A stretch of 64,000 bases of DNA. It comes from Ceratodon purpureus. Taxonomy: Eukaryota > Streptophyta > Bryopsida > Pseudoditrichales > Ditrichaceae. Both the position numbers and the translations under genes were made by a program. Positions 47,022 through 59,752 of the stretch are shown in pieces. Where the stretch lies: the NCBI GenBank assembly GCA_014871385.1, contig CM026421.1:26654752-26718751 (forward strand). Reading direction: 5' to 3'. The notes beneath the pieces were generated by a model. The model ran no database searches. It was not told the origin of the DNA and was given only the letters and a program-made list of their open reading frames with translations. Numbering within the stretch: position 1 is the first letter of the stretch; every line of letters starts with the position of its first letter.

Positions 47022-48240
47022 CAACTTACAAATTTTTATATGGAAGGATTCGTTTGGATTCTTCTATCATAGAGAACATCTAGATTTTAATTATCTTTAA
47101 TTGTTTATGTCTCATTCAATACTTAGAATTATCATGTGACATTGGTCCCAATTAAAAAATCTTGTTGAACACTCAGAAATAATATTTGAATAAGTTTTGA
47201 GCAAGATGTGAATAAGAGAATTTATTCTTTAAAAGTCCACATCTCCCTCAATATTAGATGTATCGTAGTGCTCTTACGCTTTATAGAAATAACTAAACTA
47301 GGACTACAAGACGTATATCTCACTCAAAAAAATCAAGTATGATACGAAGGAGATATAGACTTTTAGCTTTCTTTGATCTTTAATAGCTGATATCTTCACC
47401 AACATGAATTGTATGATCTTGTTCTTCACCTTTTGAAAACAACATGTTTAAAACTATACAATTAAAGCATTCCTTTCCCAATTTAAAGAAGTCTTGAGTA
47501 ATTAATGACACATCCAATTCAAAGTAGATTTAGAAACATCAACATTGGAGCAGATCAGTGGTATCAACCAATCTACAGTAGATCGCCCAATACCTGCGCA
47601 ATACCAGAATCCACAGTTTAGACCTATCCTACGGAGGTACATTATAACTTCCAACTTCAAATTTCTATGTAATCATGGTTTACATTTTAGAGTGAGCGGT
47701 TTTTGAACCATCTACAAGTTCCCCTTCCAAAATTCATAACTAATTCAATATTAATCCAAAATCAGTTATCCCAATTGGTCTAATTTTCTGAATACTTTGC
47801 ACATTTTCCAAAATTTGATTTCCTTAAACCGGAAGTTCATGCGCCCATCCGCGCTCAACGTCGAGGTTATTTGGGAATTACTATTTTTTGAGGTCGAGAG
47901 AACTTGACTACTCTTGGATTCGCAGAGAGCTCCAAGAGAGGTGGAGACCTCGTAGGATTAGGATTACAAATGGTACAGAGTGTGTTCCCGCCTTAAATAC
48001 CCAGACTCCCGGTTTAATAGCTCCTCACCGAGCCTACCAATCCGAAATTTGAGCGGTTTTTGAGGGCCACTTACTATAGATGGCCTTTTAACAATCAACA
48101 CTTCTTAGAACTTGCTCGGGGGAGCACAATTCTCCATCACACAGACGCTCATTAACACTGATTGGAACAACACTTACCGATGGTGAGCTGTAGAACAATT
48201 ATCAAAATCATTCACAGTCACTGTTTAAACTTCCCACTGT
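47022..48240. other. AT-rich intergenic DNA
   Basis: Short frames only. Nothing further is recognised. Confidence 0.45.
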
Positions 48241-48816
48241 ACATAAAACTACTAGTGAGGTGCTGAAGACGGAGCTTAAGGTAAGTTTCGCAGAAGTGTG
48301 GCAGCGACTAATAGGTGGCCCACTGGTGGGACCCACAAGCCTGCACCAGCTCCACCTCCACCATATCTGCCGGCCAAGGAGTGATGCTCCAAGGTGCGGA
48401 TCTCCATAGGGAATTTGCAGAGCTCTGGCTTTCGGTGGTTCTTTCGTTCGAGGCTCTCCTTGTTATTTTGCATCTACAACTGGTAGACATACCGAATTGA
48501 AGCTCTTGGTGAGCTGCGTTCTGCCGACTTTTTTAACCAAAATGTGCACAGAAGTTTCGACATATGGTATGTCCTTATCTATTTCTAGTGATCCAAGGAG
48601 TTTGTGTATTGATTACTAGAGGGGAGTTCTTCAGGATCGGTTGAAGAATGTAGAAATTCTCGTTGGGAATGTTGGAGGGGAAGTTTAAGAAGTGAGCAGC
48701 TCTATTTCGACTGCTCTGGTTCATCTTTCCGTTGATTTTGGCTTCCCTAGATAGTAGTGCTTTAGTTTTTCGTGGTAATGTGCTGTGATGTTGTTGACAT
48801 TCTTCTCAGAGAACTC

Positions 48817-48916
48817 AAAAGTGGTTGCATCTAGGATTTAAAGTGGTTGCATCTAGAACTGAAAGTGGTTGCATCTTGGACTGAAAGTGGCTGCATTTAG
48901 AATTTTAAGTGGATGT
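48817..48916 (+). repeat. Minisatellite, about 22-bp unit, 4-5 copies
   Basis: Units of the form AAAGTGGTTGCATCTAGAAC recur in tandem with scattered substitutions. The array lies in non-coding DNA. Confidence 0.85.
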
Positions 48917-50559
48917 GTTTATCTCCCAGCTAGATCATTTTTGTCATTCATGCGCAAGCAATGTGTTTGGGTGCGAGCTTCGTTAACCACCATCCGGGGA
49001 ATTGTGTGTGTTGTTCCAGTTGAGTGCGCGCTCGTGAGGCTGTGATCTCGGATCGCTTTGATGAAGTGGTTTGAACCTACAATTTGTTTATTTGAGGTAA
49101 ATTGTTTCATTTCTCTTCAACAATTTGAAAATATATGCTGAGGCAGGGATGGATTCTTTGGGTGCTGGAAGACATGGATTTTTTAGAAATCTTATGTACT
49201 ATTTGTGTTTCTGTGTAGCTAGAAGTGAATGCACGCCTGTGAACTTTATGTCGCAGGAGTGACCTTGACTGAATGATGAGAGGGGTCTTTGAAGATTTGT
49301 ATTTGGGATTCTTGGGTTATCGTAAAACATTTCCAGGTTTCATCATCGTTCTCGTGTTTTGTCGTTTGTGATGGCACCAGATTCCATTGCAGCTCTGCAA
49401 CCTACATCTGTAATGTGACGCACATCACTCGGGGTCATTTGTAATCGTGCGTGACGCTACTACAACTCATTATCCAGCATTTGCAAAGCCTGCCCTAGGG
49501 AGATCCATTTGGAAACGGGTGTAAGGTAAGTCTTGATAAATCCGTGCGAAATGAGTGCTTCTATTTCATAGTTTAGGTGTTCATGAAATCAACACTGCCC
49601 AGTCCCAAATCCCTAATTATTGGGATTAGGGCTGAAGACTGTTTTGTTTTTTTGTTTTCTTTGAAGCAAAACAAATTGCAAGGGAAAAGAAAACAAGCCC
49701 TCATCAGGCAAAGCCCAGGGCCGGGGAAGAGCTACCAGAAAACCAAAGGCCGGTTAGCAGGAAAGGCTTCCAGACAACCGAAAGACCATTCCGGACACAT
49801 AGCAAGTCATTTTGAGACCAAACAGAATCAAATCATTTTGAGACCAAACAGAATCAAATTCGTCTCACGCTTTCTGAACCTTCTCGGGGGACTTAGCCTG
49901 GCTAATTCTACGCTGCGTCCTAGCCCATTCAACGCGCCCATACTCAAGGAGGGAATCCCAGACGTATAAATGAATCTTGGTGGAGGACCGGATGACCCGT
50001 TCGAATACTGCTTCGTTGCAACACCCCCACATAGCAATGCCCCTGAGGACGGCCCAGATGCATGCTCCAGACTGTTTTGAAATCCTCGGTAGTTACTAGC
50101 CAAAGCAAAAGAGACATGACACCTGTCGTTACTCGAGTAGCTTTGTTTAAAGAGTGGAACCACGGCCGCATCAACTGCGATCCAGATTCCTGTGAGTACT
50201 TATCAAATCATCTGTATGCTTCACAGGATAGTAGTGGCTGCGCAACTCTTGGGAGGGAAACATGTGTGATGGACGAAGGCAACTTCAAACGAGGAGTCAT
50301 CGGAATAAAAAGGTTCTCAAAATGCATCTATCGAGCTCGTCATTGATTTGTTTTCAAGGTATGTACAATCCATTGTGACTCAAGTTCAAGTCTGGAACAG
50401 TACGTGATACAGTAAATGAACATTAATTTCTTGAATAGGGGTATCAGAGTGCGTGAAACTGTATTGCATCCTTAAAGTTTGTCCTCTAGAGGCTGTATCC
50501 GGTACTAGAGAAATGATTTCCTTGTAATGGCACCTCTGGAAGCTTGATGGAAATTTTGT

Positions 50560-50960
50560 ACGGGACTGCGTAGCGGGCAGGGCGAGCCCTGCTACGTCGA
50601 GTAAAGGGCAAGCTGCTACCTACGGACGAGCGCCGAAGTGCCAGATCGGTAGGTAGCAGCGAGCCCAGCGACATTGGTAGGTAGGGGGTGAGACCTGCCT
50701 GCTACGCGACTTAGCGACTTAGCGACATAGCGGGTCTGCCGCCACCCTCATTGTTGATCATTTTCTGTATTATTCTAGGAGGTCGTTATATCATTCTAGG
50801 GGGTCGTTCCATCCCGTTCATTGATTGGGTTTTTAGAAGTAAGCTACAACCGCGTTTGCTACCGTCCGTATTCAGTGCGCTCTAAGCCAATCGGTAGCGG
50901 CCGAGCCATGTGGAGAGTTATGCCGGGAGAGCCCCTCACAGTCCGGGCTCATAGCCTATG
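50560..50960 (+). other. GC-rich block of uncertain origin, possibly organelle-derived
   Basis: The block has short tandem words (GCGACTTA twice, then GCGACATA, near 50705-50730) and compact GC-rich segments (CGAGCCCAGCGAC, CGGTAGCGGCCGAGCC) unlike the surrounding AT-rich DNA. The texture resembles plant mitochondrial DNA, but I recognise no organelle gene, so this is only a suggestion. Confidence 0.2.
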
Positions 50961-52073
50961 GGAGGATCCTATGGCTCAGCCCAGCCTTAATTTTGAGGGG
51001 CTAATCCTTTACAAAATTACCATATACAAAATAAATAATTTTGAGAAGAGTTTCGAGGGGGTCCTTGTGGGCAGGTTCTTGAGTAAAGGAATCCTTTGGG
51101 TATTACGTGCTGTGAGCCCTTACCTTTACATGTTAGAAGGCCTAACCCTTACATGCTCACATGCTGAATCGCTGATGGGGCGAAATTTGATATCATACCT
51201 AGTATGATACCGACACCCGTATCAGAGTTACATGTGATAACAAGAAAGCAACTTAGACCTCCCTGGTGTCTTAACAATCCCTCTTTTGTCAAACATATTT
51301 GGTCATGCACCATGGTTGTTGGATTTGGTCAAATATATTTTCCATGCATCATGGCTGTTGGTGGTAAAGTTCATGAACTTTCTCGTCCAGGTTTCCTCGG
51401 TTCGGATGGGAATTGAGCATGGGAACCATCCCCCATTCTATATGAAATCAAACTAAGTTTGATATGTTAACCATTTTTTGTACGGCAATATCAGTGTTTA
51501 AAACATCCTAACTTCTTTCCCTGTACTTACGTGTCAAACTTATCAAGGAATGAAATAACAACTTTCTATTTTACAGGTTGATACATGTGTCGGATTGACT
51601 ACGCATTACTGGTGAATCATTTGGTAGAGGTGATGCTATTGCCCATTTATTCAAGTTGGACGAGCCGGGGGCTTACTCTTTCAGAAGCTTTTAGTATTCC
51701 TATGCATGCCCCAGACTCACTGAAAACCAATGCTGCTAAAAACCCCTTCCGCCGACACATAGAGGTTTCCTTTAGAATTGACATAGTTTCAAACCATTAC
51801 CACTACTTAAACTCTTCTAAGAACTTCGTAAGAATATGGACTCAATGGGTCGGTTCAGCACACCCATACTGGCCCATGTCTTGTCTATGGATCAATAATA
51901 ATTGTAATAAAATCACAAGTAGTGACAGAAAATCTTAATGTGACGAAGCTACAAGGTTAAAAGCTACAGAAGCTCAACCTTGGAAGGTAGAGGACCTCTG
52001 CCGTTAGATTCTGGGTTTGATACCTTGAAGAAAGTTTACACAAAATAATATTATATTCAAGTCTCGGAGGGAC

Positions 52074-55000
52074 ATGGCCTGGGCGAAGCCCTCCAAGGTC
52101 GCTGCAGGTAGCATCGCCTTCATGGTATGGTGGATATTGTCCGTCTTCCCGGCTTTGCCTCTGCTTCCGATCGGCAGGACTGCAGGTTCACTGTTGGGTG
52201 GCACTCTCATGGTTGTTTTCGGAGTACTTTCACCCGACCAGGCATTCGCTGCAGTGGACCTGCCCATCCTTGGTCTTCTCTTCGGGACCATGGTTGTAAG
52301 TGTCATGCTTCAGCAGGCTGGTCTCTTCTTGTATCTGGGACGGATGCTTTCATGGAAAACGCGGGGCGGAATCGACCTTATGTGCAGGCTGAGTCTTCTG
52401 TCAGCTCTGTCAAGTGCATTGTTCACGAACGACACAACCTGCGTGTTTTTGACTGGCTTCGTGCTGAAGCTTTGTAAGGAGAAGAAGCTCCACCCGAAGC
52501 CATTCCTGCTTGCGCTTGCTTGTAGCGCCAACATCGGCTCTTCTGCCACGCCCATTGGAAATCCTCAGAACCTCGTCATTGCCGTGGGGAGTGGCATCGG
52601 TTTTGGTAAATTTTTGGCGGGTGTTTTCCCTGCGATGGCGGTAGGGTTGGTGGTGAATACTCTTTTGTTGGTGGTGGTTTATGGGCGTCGTCTCTCTTTG
52701 GACCCCTCGAGGGCCGCAGAGACTGTAACCAGGAGCCGAGAGGATGGTGAAGATGTTCATGGCATTGCTCCTGACATGACTGATCATCGTGGATGGGGCC
52801 AAATGTCCCGAGCTGATTTAAGCGGTCCGCGCGTATCAGTCAATGAGTCCCACCAGATTGAGCAGAGAAGGGAGGGCAATGGCGAAATTATGGATGAGAG
52901 CTCGGAACGGGATGTTGGAGGACGACTTGATCATGACAACGGTGTCAATAGGTCTGTCCCTGAACGGGATGTGGAAGAACGACTTGATTGTGAGAATGGT
53001 GTCAATAGGTCTGTCCCTGAACGGGATGTGGAAGAACGACTTGATTGTGAGAATGGTGTCAATAGGTCTGTCCCTGAACGGGATGTCGAAGGACAACTTC
53101 ATCAGCATGAAACTGTGAAGCCGGATGGTCCGCCACGGAGATCCTTCAGGACAGCCTCTTATAGTGCTTCCGGCGTGTTACCATTCCGGGATCCATCGAC
53201 ATTGAGGAACTCTTTGAGATTGAGGAACTCTTACAAGGAAAAAATGAGGAAGTCTTGGATGAAGCACAAGGAAAAACTCTGGAAAATTAGCGTTTACCTT
53301 GTGACGCTTGGGATGCTGGCTGCTCTTTTAGCGGGATTGAGTCTTCCATGGACTGCAATAACAGCTGCCGTGGCAATGTTGATACTAAACTTCTCAGATG
53401 CGGGGCCGAGTCTTGACAAGGTTTTTGCCTCTTCACATATCCTCGAAAATTGGAATGGACTGAAACCTTCTCTCCTTCTGTGCATTTCTGTCGAATGTCA
53501 TCAAGAGGCGATGTATTCGGTAGCAGGTCGGGTTGGGGGTACTGGACGTAACCAAAGAAAACAACCAGATGGGCTACTTGGAATTGCCTGTTTGTCTTCG
53601 GAACTTGAAAGTTCGGGTCGAGAACCTCGGTTAGGGTTTGAGCTCTGCGAAAATCTTGTTGTGCGTTTTGACACTCAACTCAAGACTTCATTTGCATCAC
53701 CTCGTCTTGCTGTTCACACTCCTCTGGCTCACTTGCTCGAGTTTAGCTTTTGTGGAAATTATTATTCGCTAATTTTGAGGTAGGAATGTGGGCTGGGTGA
53801 GTTCGTTTTGCGTTTAACGTGATGTGTGCGGGGATTTTGTCGTTGGTTCGCGTGACCTTCATGGTGTTGGACACAAATGCTGTGTTCATGACGTTGATTT
53901 TCAGGTATTTGGAGTTTTTTGCTCTGTGAGTTGAGAGATATTTCCTGGTCTGCGTAATTGATCACACATTGATGTGTTCAATTGCAGGATGTGTGCGTTG
54001 CTTAGTGCCTGCGCTCTTTAGGGATGAGATAGAACGGTTTCGGCTAATTCTGTTTTCAGGTTGTGGAATTGTGACGATCTATTTTAGCGGGTGTATTTTG
54101 AATCAGCCATTAGAGAGTCCACTAGGACTCATGCGAGAATTGTATAAAAGCTGGTGCTAGGTAGGGTCACTCTGAGTTCAGCAGTATGTTGCGTGTCGCA
54201 TTAATGGAGGTGGTCTCTGAAGCTGTCACACTCTACGCTTCTCGATACCTTTGGTTACTCGTCTAAATTGAAATGCCTGGGTTGTGCTTGGAACCTGAGA
54301 TGGTAAACCATTTTATGACAATTTTGTACACTGAACACCATTGTGAAATATTACGAAACGAATGCCCAAATTTCAAGCTACTCCTTAATTGGAGAATTTC
54401 TGGCAATCTCACATGCGAAGTAATGTTCGTGCAGGTTTCGTACAATTTGCTGGTGTTCTTCTCTGGTATGTTTATTGCAACATCTGGCTTCAACGCGACT
54501 GGTGCTCCTCAAGAATTTTGGTCAGCAGTGGAGCCACATTCTCGGATTGATACTGCTAGCGGAGTCAGCGTGCTGTCTCTGGTTGTTACCGTTCTCTCGA
54601 ATGTGGTATCGAATGTTCCGACAGGTACTGTATGTCTCTGTCTTTGATGTGTCTCTGACCTTTACATAGCATTTCTATGCTCTTTTGGTCTTTATAGTGG
54701 AACTGATAACCTTGTCGATCATTAGTGGGGTTCGAATGCCAATTTTTTCTTGCAAAATCATAATTAAATTCAGCTAGTTGTGTAACCTGACTTGTGTCCT
54801 CATGCATTTATCTGCAGTTATACTGCTAGGGGGAAAGGTTGCAGCATCAGCAGTCAGCTCTGGAGCGAGTTCTGATAAGGCATGGTTTATCCTAGCGTGG
54901 GTGAGCACAGTGGCTGGAAACTTGACATTGGTGGGGTCTGCAGCAAACATAATTGTTTGTGAAGAGGCGAGAGAAACACAGGCAGAGAAAAAGCTTCGTG

Positions 55001-55152
55001 AAGAACAGTTGAATAATCTTGGAGGCGACTATATAGGGCCTGCCAGGTTAACTTACGACCTGACGTTCTGGAACCATCTGAAGTTTGGGTTTCCATCTAC
55101 ATTGATTGTTATTGCTGTGGGTTTGATTCCCATTGCGCTTCAAAAGTCTTGA
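52074..55152 (+). CDS. LSI2-like efflux transporter (ArsB/NhaD-type anion permease), three exons, paralog 1
   Basis: Proposed exons are 52074-53420, 54435-54624 and 54818-55152, in phases 0 and 1, giving 623 residues. The N-terminus ([20 protein letters not shown], then [11 protein letters not shown]), [35 protein letters not shown] and [20 protein letters not shown] are hallmarks of plant LSI2-type silicon/arsenite efflux carriers, which use the proton gradient at the plasma membrane. Exon 2 carries [14 protein letters not shown] and exon 3 the [12 protein letters not shown] motif plus the last helix. Usual family length is about 470-540 residues; the excess here is a charged loop (about 215-400) containing a 57-bp coding minisatellite. 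Intron 1 is about 1 kb. A second copy lies 2.6 kb downstream in the same orientation. Whether the substrate is silicic acid, arsenite or borate cannot be read from sequence. Confidence 0.9.
52905..53093 (+). repeat. Coding minisatellite, 57-bp unit, in paralog 1
   Basis: Units start at 52905, 52962, 53019 and 53076 (the last partial). Units 2 and 3 look identical. Each encodes 19 residues of the form [19 protein letters not shown], so the array keeps frame. It lies in the predicted large hydrophilic loop of the transporter and is absent from paralog 2. Confidence 0.95.
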
Positions 55153-57080
55153 AGAAAAGCTGTTTTTTTTTTCTGTAGTTATACACCATCTACCGTACCC
55201 TCAATCTCTGTCCATTTTGACTTGCTAGAGGATTTGAGACAGTGAGACACCCTATGCATCTCAGAATCCAGCTTAACGCCATCGCATTGTTTAGGAATGC
55301 AAACCCCCTAGCATTCAAGATTTTAGCCTGGGCAATTTCTTCAACTTCACGAAAACGCTTCATTTTCCAGGTCCAAAGGCTCTGATATCTCGACTGATGT
55401 TGGAGATCGTCTGATAACTTTACCAGGCCCAGAGTATCCACCTCCCGACCTGGCATATCAAAATCACTATCCAACCACTCAACTTGAGGAAAACCTGAAC
55501 CAAATGATCACCTCCCTTGAACAACCGACTTGGAACGCTCATTAAAACATCTCTTGTGACGTCGCTAATAGCAACTTGGATGACTGTCTACCTCCTACTA
55601 CTGCCAATTCCTGTTGTGTAGAAGTTCCAGTGGAATTCAACCACTGCTGAGATCTGCATAGTGGAAGCTAATGACACCTCTGGATACTCGTCTGAAAACT
55701 CTGGAGTACTCTGTATACTGTAGTACATAGTTTATTGGACTACAGTTCTTCAGTACCATTATTTATCGACAACTGGTATACAGTAATGCCGTTATTCATC
55801 GACTGTCGGTATACAGTAACTGATGATGTTGGCCTACCTGAAGGCACTGTAGATCGGCAGTTTCTTTGTAACAGCTCGTCCAGCCAGCGCTTCCTTGATT
55901 CGTTTAAGTTCACTTATTTTATTGTGCCTCCTGTGGCCAAGCTTAGGATCCTGCTTGGTTCCTGCTACGGGGTAGGCGATGCACGTTCTTCACCCTTTTC
56001 AAAGCCGCAGCGCATTCTGGCTCAAAGCCGCAGCGCATTCTGGCGCAAAGCGTACACGTAACACGACTAAGTTCCCTTGGTTTGGTTGCTTTGTGCTTTC
56101 AATAATGCCTAGATCTCGGGTAGGCGGGGGGTAGCTCAGTTCGCAGAAATGTCGTGGATTGTTTATGATTGCTTCAATTTTTAAGATTTTGAGTGGGCCT
56201 TGGTTGCCAGTATGGAATAGTTGGTATCCTTTGACTATTCTATGGATTTGGAAGTTTGGTGGGCAATGCATGCGGTAGTCATTTCTCTACCTCGCACCGT
56301 TGAGGTGGATTGGCAGGAGCATCAAGATGAGGGTATGCCTTGTCTCGGTGGTGTCCGATTCTGTATTGATGTTCCCGCGCATAGCTTCATCCACTCGGCT
56401 ACTGGGCAGGTTAGTGATGACCTCTCAACCTTGTCTTGAATGTATATTCGTTTTAAGGCTGCTGAAAGTGATGTTAGAATGTTGTTGAAACTTGAGATTC
56501 ACCGTGAGAGATATGTCCGGTGCTATATATTTTCAGGCCGGTGAGTCTAGTCTTAATGTGTCTCTCGCTAGAGAAATCAAAGTTTGTCATTTATCTCTGA
56601 GTCATTTGGCAGCGTTTTGGTTGTCCTCGACTATCTGGAAGTTACTTTGTGTGATTTCCGTCTGTCCATTTTGATTCTCTGATTATAGTCAGATGTGACT
56701 ACCGACAAAATTTGATATTCTCTGCTGCACGTCCTGAGCATTTCTGTTGCATAGCATTATGTGCCATAACATTCTTTACGACTTAGAGAGAAGCACCCGG
56801 CAGTCAAAGCGATGTAAGGCTCCTAACTGTACAGGTCTTGCATCAACCTCTTGCAAAGGGCGATGTGAGACCCATCGTCAAGTTTAACGGGTGCTCGTGC
56901 GGTCAGGAATCCTGTCCCGTGCCCGTTAAGTATGCTTCACTTCGTTAAGCTTTGACGAATGCAAATTCTGGAATATCAAGGCATATGTTTTCAAAAATCA
57001 ATTATCTTTTTTCAAATTTATACTTGGTGTTGAGCAAGGGTTCTAAAGAGTGTTATGGCACATACAAATTCTCAGTTATA
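55153..57080. other. Intergenic DNA between the transporter paralogs
   Basis: No supported gene. Small tandem words occur, for example a TCAAAGCCGCAGCGCATTCT-type repeat near 55995-56040 and CAGTA-rich hairpin words near 55715-55820. The frame at 56221-56439 has no recognised domain. Confidence 0.4.
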
Positions 57081-57284
57081 ATGCTAATGAAGTCCTTTCA
57101 AATCTTGTTTTTGTTGTCAGTGTTAGTGTTCCCTGGACCACTGCTGATTTATGCAGATAATAGTAACATTTGCACCTCATGCAATTATTTTTCAAGAGGT
57201 TCTTGTACTAAATCCCTTTTCTCATTTGGCGGAAATGAAATGAAATTCCATTGCAAGAATAAAAGTACAAGTGACCCTTGCTGA
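57081..57284 (+). CDS. Candidate small secreted Cys-containing peptide, 67 aa
   Basis: The frame starts MLMKSFQILFLLSVLVF, a convincing signal peptide with a likely cleavage after LLIYA. The remaining 43 or so residues (DNSNICTSCNYFSRGSC and on to STSDPC) hold five cysteines and several basic residues. A longer upstream in-frame start exists (56952), but the internal ATG places the hydrophobic stretch at the N-terminus. An odd cysteine number and lack of a recognised family leave it uncertain; it may be one exon of a longer gene or a chance frame. Confidence 0.35.
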   Translation: MLMKSFQILFLLSVLVFPGPLLIYADNSNICTSCNYFSRGSCTKSLFSFGGNEMKFHCKNKSTSDPC

Positions 57285-57761
57285 ACACAGCCTGGCTGCT
57301 TGAGTTCCTAGTTCGGGACTTTGAGTTACTAGTGCGGCTGTCGTAGTTGTTGATTGGAGGACTTCTGACCGTTTTTTCATTGTAAACTGATTCTAAACAT
57401 CAAAGTGCTCATTCCTTTAATATTCAAATTGTTTCTCTCCTGCAGGTGCACATTTTTTGCATTGAAGGATCAGCATACTGTCGGAGAATTGAAATGCTTG
57501 GGTTGTAAAACAACTCTAGCAGAAGCCGGCCTTCGGAGAATCTTGGACTGCTGATTTGGTGCGGGTCGGTGGTTAGCCAATATTCAGTTCATGAAGGAAA
57601 GTTCCAAGTGGGTAGATTGCCTGCATACAACTTGTAAATTACCAGTGTGTTGAGGGTAGGCCAAGGTCAAACCCATTGTCAAGAGGAAAGGATTCTTGAT
57701 TCACCCCAATCCAAAATTTTAGGTTTAGTTCTTCTGATCAGTAACAGTATCTCCCATACAA

Positions 57762-59752
57762 ATGGCAATGTCGACTTGGACATCCATCAAGGGATGCGCT
57801 CCCTTTGCAATATGGTCTCTTTTGGCAGTGTTCTCAGCCTTCCCTCTCCTGCCAATTGGACGAACTCTAGGATCACCAGAAGACAAAGTCATTAAGGGAT
57901 GCATTGCCTTTGCAATATGGTGGATTTTGGCAGTCTTTCCAACTTTCCCTCTCTTGCCAATTGGACGAACTGCAGGATCATTGGTGGGGGCAGCTCTTAT
58001 GGTCTTATTTGGGGTAATATCACCTGATGATGCCTTCAAAGCAGTGGACCTGTCCATTCTTGGTCTCTTATTTGCAACAATGGTCATCAGTGTATACCTC
58101 GAACGATATCAGATGTTTGATTATTTGGGCAAAGCTCTTTCATGGAAAACTCAAGGTGGAACAGACCTACTCTGCAGGGTGTGTCTACTGGCAGCCATCT
58201 CAAGTGCTTTATTCACAAATGACAGCACCTGTGTTGTATTGACTGGCTTTGTTCTCAAGCTTTGTAAGGAGAAGAATCTTGATCCCAAACCGTTTCTTAT
58301 AGCTCTTGCTTGTAGCTCAAATATTGGCTCTGCTGCAACTCCCATTGGCAATCCACAGAACCTGGTGATTGCCGTTTCAGGGAAGCTTGGATTTGTGCAA
58401 TTTGTGGCGGGGATACTTCCTGCAGTGGTGGTGGGTTTAGCACTTAACATGGCTGGCTTGTTGCTGGTTTATGGGCGTTCTCTGTCATTAAAACCAAAGG
58501 AGCAGGCAATTGAGGATTCAGTTCAAGAAAAGTTTAACCTAGCAAATGAGGATGTTAATATTGCATCTGCATCCTTCTCCTTTAGCAACGAAAGTTCTTT
58601 TCTAGATGACTCGGATATTGAAGAAAAAGGACGCTTGCTGCATGTGGTGCAGAGAAATCATAGCTTTAATATCGAGTGTGCTGGAGGAGAGAGGGACAAT
58701 AGTGGATTCAGATTATCATGGAAGTTTCTGAAGGAGTACAGGCAGCAAAATGTTTCCAAAATTCTGTTTCTTCTCTTCTTTGTTACGCTTTGGATAGGTG
58801 GTGGAATGTTGCAAGTATTTGAAGCAGGAATGGGCCTGGCCTGGACTGTCATTACAGGTGCTTTATTACTGACAGTGGTGGACTTCTCAGATGCCACTGA
58901 AACTCTGGACAAGGTTAGTTGATGACTGATGAGAGCTTTTGGATGTGTCTCTCAATGCTCACGGAGAGAATTGATCAAGAGGTTGAAATCTGTGTGCATG
59001 GCAGTCAAGGGCATGAAGAGGTTGGAGTTCTAATACATGGCAGTCTGATTAAACTGGCTCTTTTATTGGCAGGTATCATATCCCATTCTCGTATTCTTCT
59101 CTGGTATGTTCATCACTGTAGAGGGCTTCAATAGAACTGGAGTTCCTGCACAATTCTGGAGGGCAGTGGAGCCATACTCTCGAATTGACTCTAAAGGAGG
59201 CGAGGTCATACTCTCCGTGGTCGTTACTTTCCTCTCTAATGTGGCATCTAATGTTCCAACAGGTACAGTAATCTCATACCCTGCTCTTTTAGAGCTACTC
59301 TTCACAGTTACACTTGATTGAATTAAGATCGGTGTCTTGTTAACTCCTGTTTGATAAAAAAAAAAACATGTTGATTACCACTTCAATAGTTGGCAATAGG
59401 AAGTACGTATGTTTTGAACTAGAGTTGGCCCTTCGTCTTTTTTCAAAATTAATTTGGTCCTAATTTTTATATTATTTCTCCAGTTTTGCTGTTAGGACCA
59501 AAAGTAGCAGCATCAGCCGTGGCAACTTCAGGGGCAAGCCCAGACAAGGCATGGTTGATTCTTGCTTGGGTGAGTACAGTTGCTGGAAATTTGACATTGG
59601 TGGGATCAGCAGCAAACATCATCGTTTGTGAGAAAGCTAGATGTGAACCTGAATTAAGCTACGACTTAACATTCTGGACGCATTTAAAATATGGATTTCT
59701 CTCCACTTTAATTATTATTATAGTAGGCTTGCCCTGGATAGACTTGCTGTAG
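57762..59752 (+). CDS. LSI2-like efflux transporter (ArsB/NhaD-type anion permease), three exons, paralog 2
   Basis: Proposed exons are 57762-58913, 59073-59262 and 59484-59752, giving 536 residues. The introns sit at exactly the same places and phases as in paralog 1 (DK/VSY and NVPT/G), and exon 2 has the same 190-nt length, so the pair is a tandem duplication. Shared signatures are [55 protein letters not shown] and [12 protein letters not shown]. The first helix is duplicated by a 105-bp in-frame tandem duplication (57785-57994). The loop between the halves is short and lacks the minisatellite of paralog 1. It would act as a proton-coupled exporter of a small oxyanion or neutral metalloid acid at the plasma membrane; the substrate is unproven. 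Confidence 0.9.
57785..57994 (+). repeat. 105-bp in-frame tandem duplication of the first membrane helix, paralog 2
   Basis: [20 protein letters not shown] with the following LLPIGRT is repeated as [20 protein letters not shown] with LLPIGRT. The units start at 57785 and 57890. The second unit is closer to the family consensus, so the first is the extra helix. It would change the side of the membrane on which the N-terminus lies. Confidence 0.9.

Larger units (their letters stand above)
48241..52073 (+). other. Gene-poor region upstream of the first LSI2-like gene
   Basis: No convincing coding gene is seen. A consensus splice donor, GTAAG/GTAAGT, near 49521-49531 could belong to a non-coding leader exon of the downstream transporter gene, but a matching acceptor before 52074 is not clear. 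Frames at 49577-49969, 50821-51207 and 51585-51938 have no recognised domain. A GC-richer block at 50560-50960 stands out. Confidence 0.35.

Noticed and set aside
56120..56190. tRNA-like phrase GTAGCTCAGTTCG
   Set aside because: There is no B box or acceptor stem at the required spacing, so no cloverleaf can be formed.
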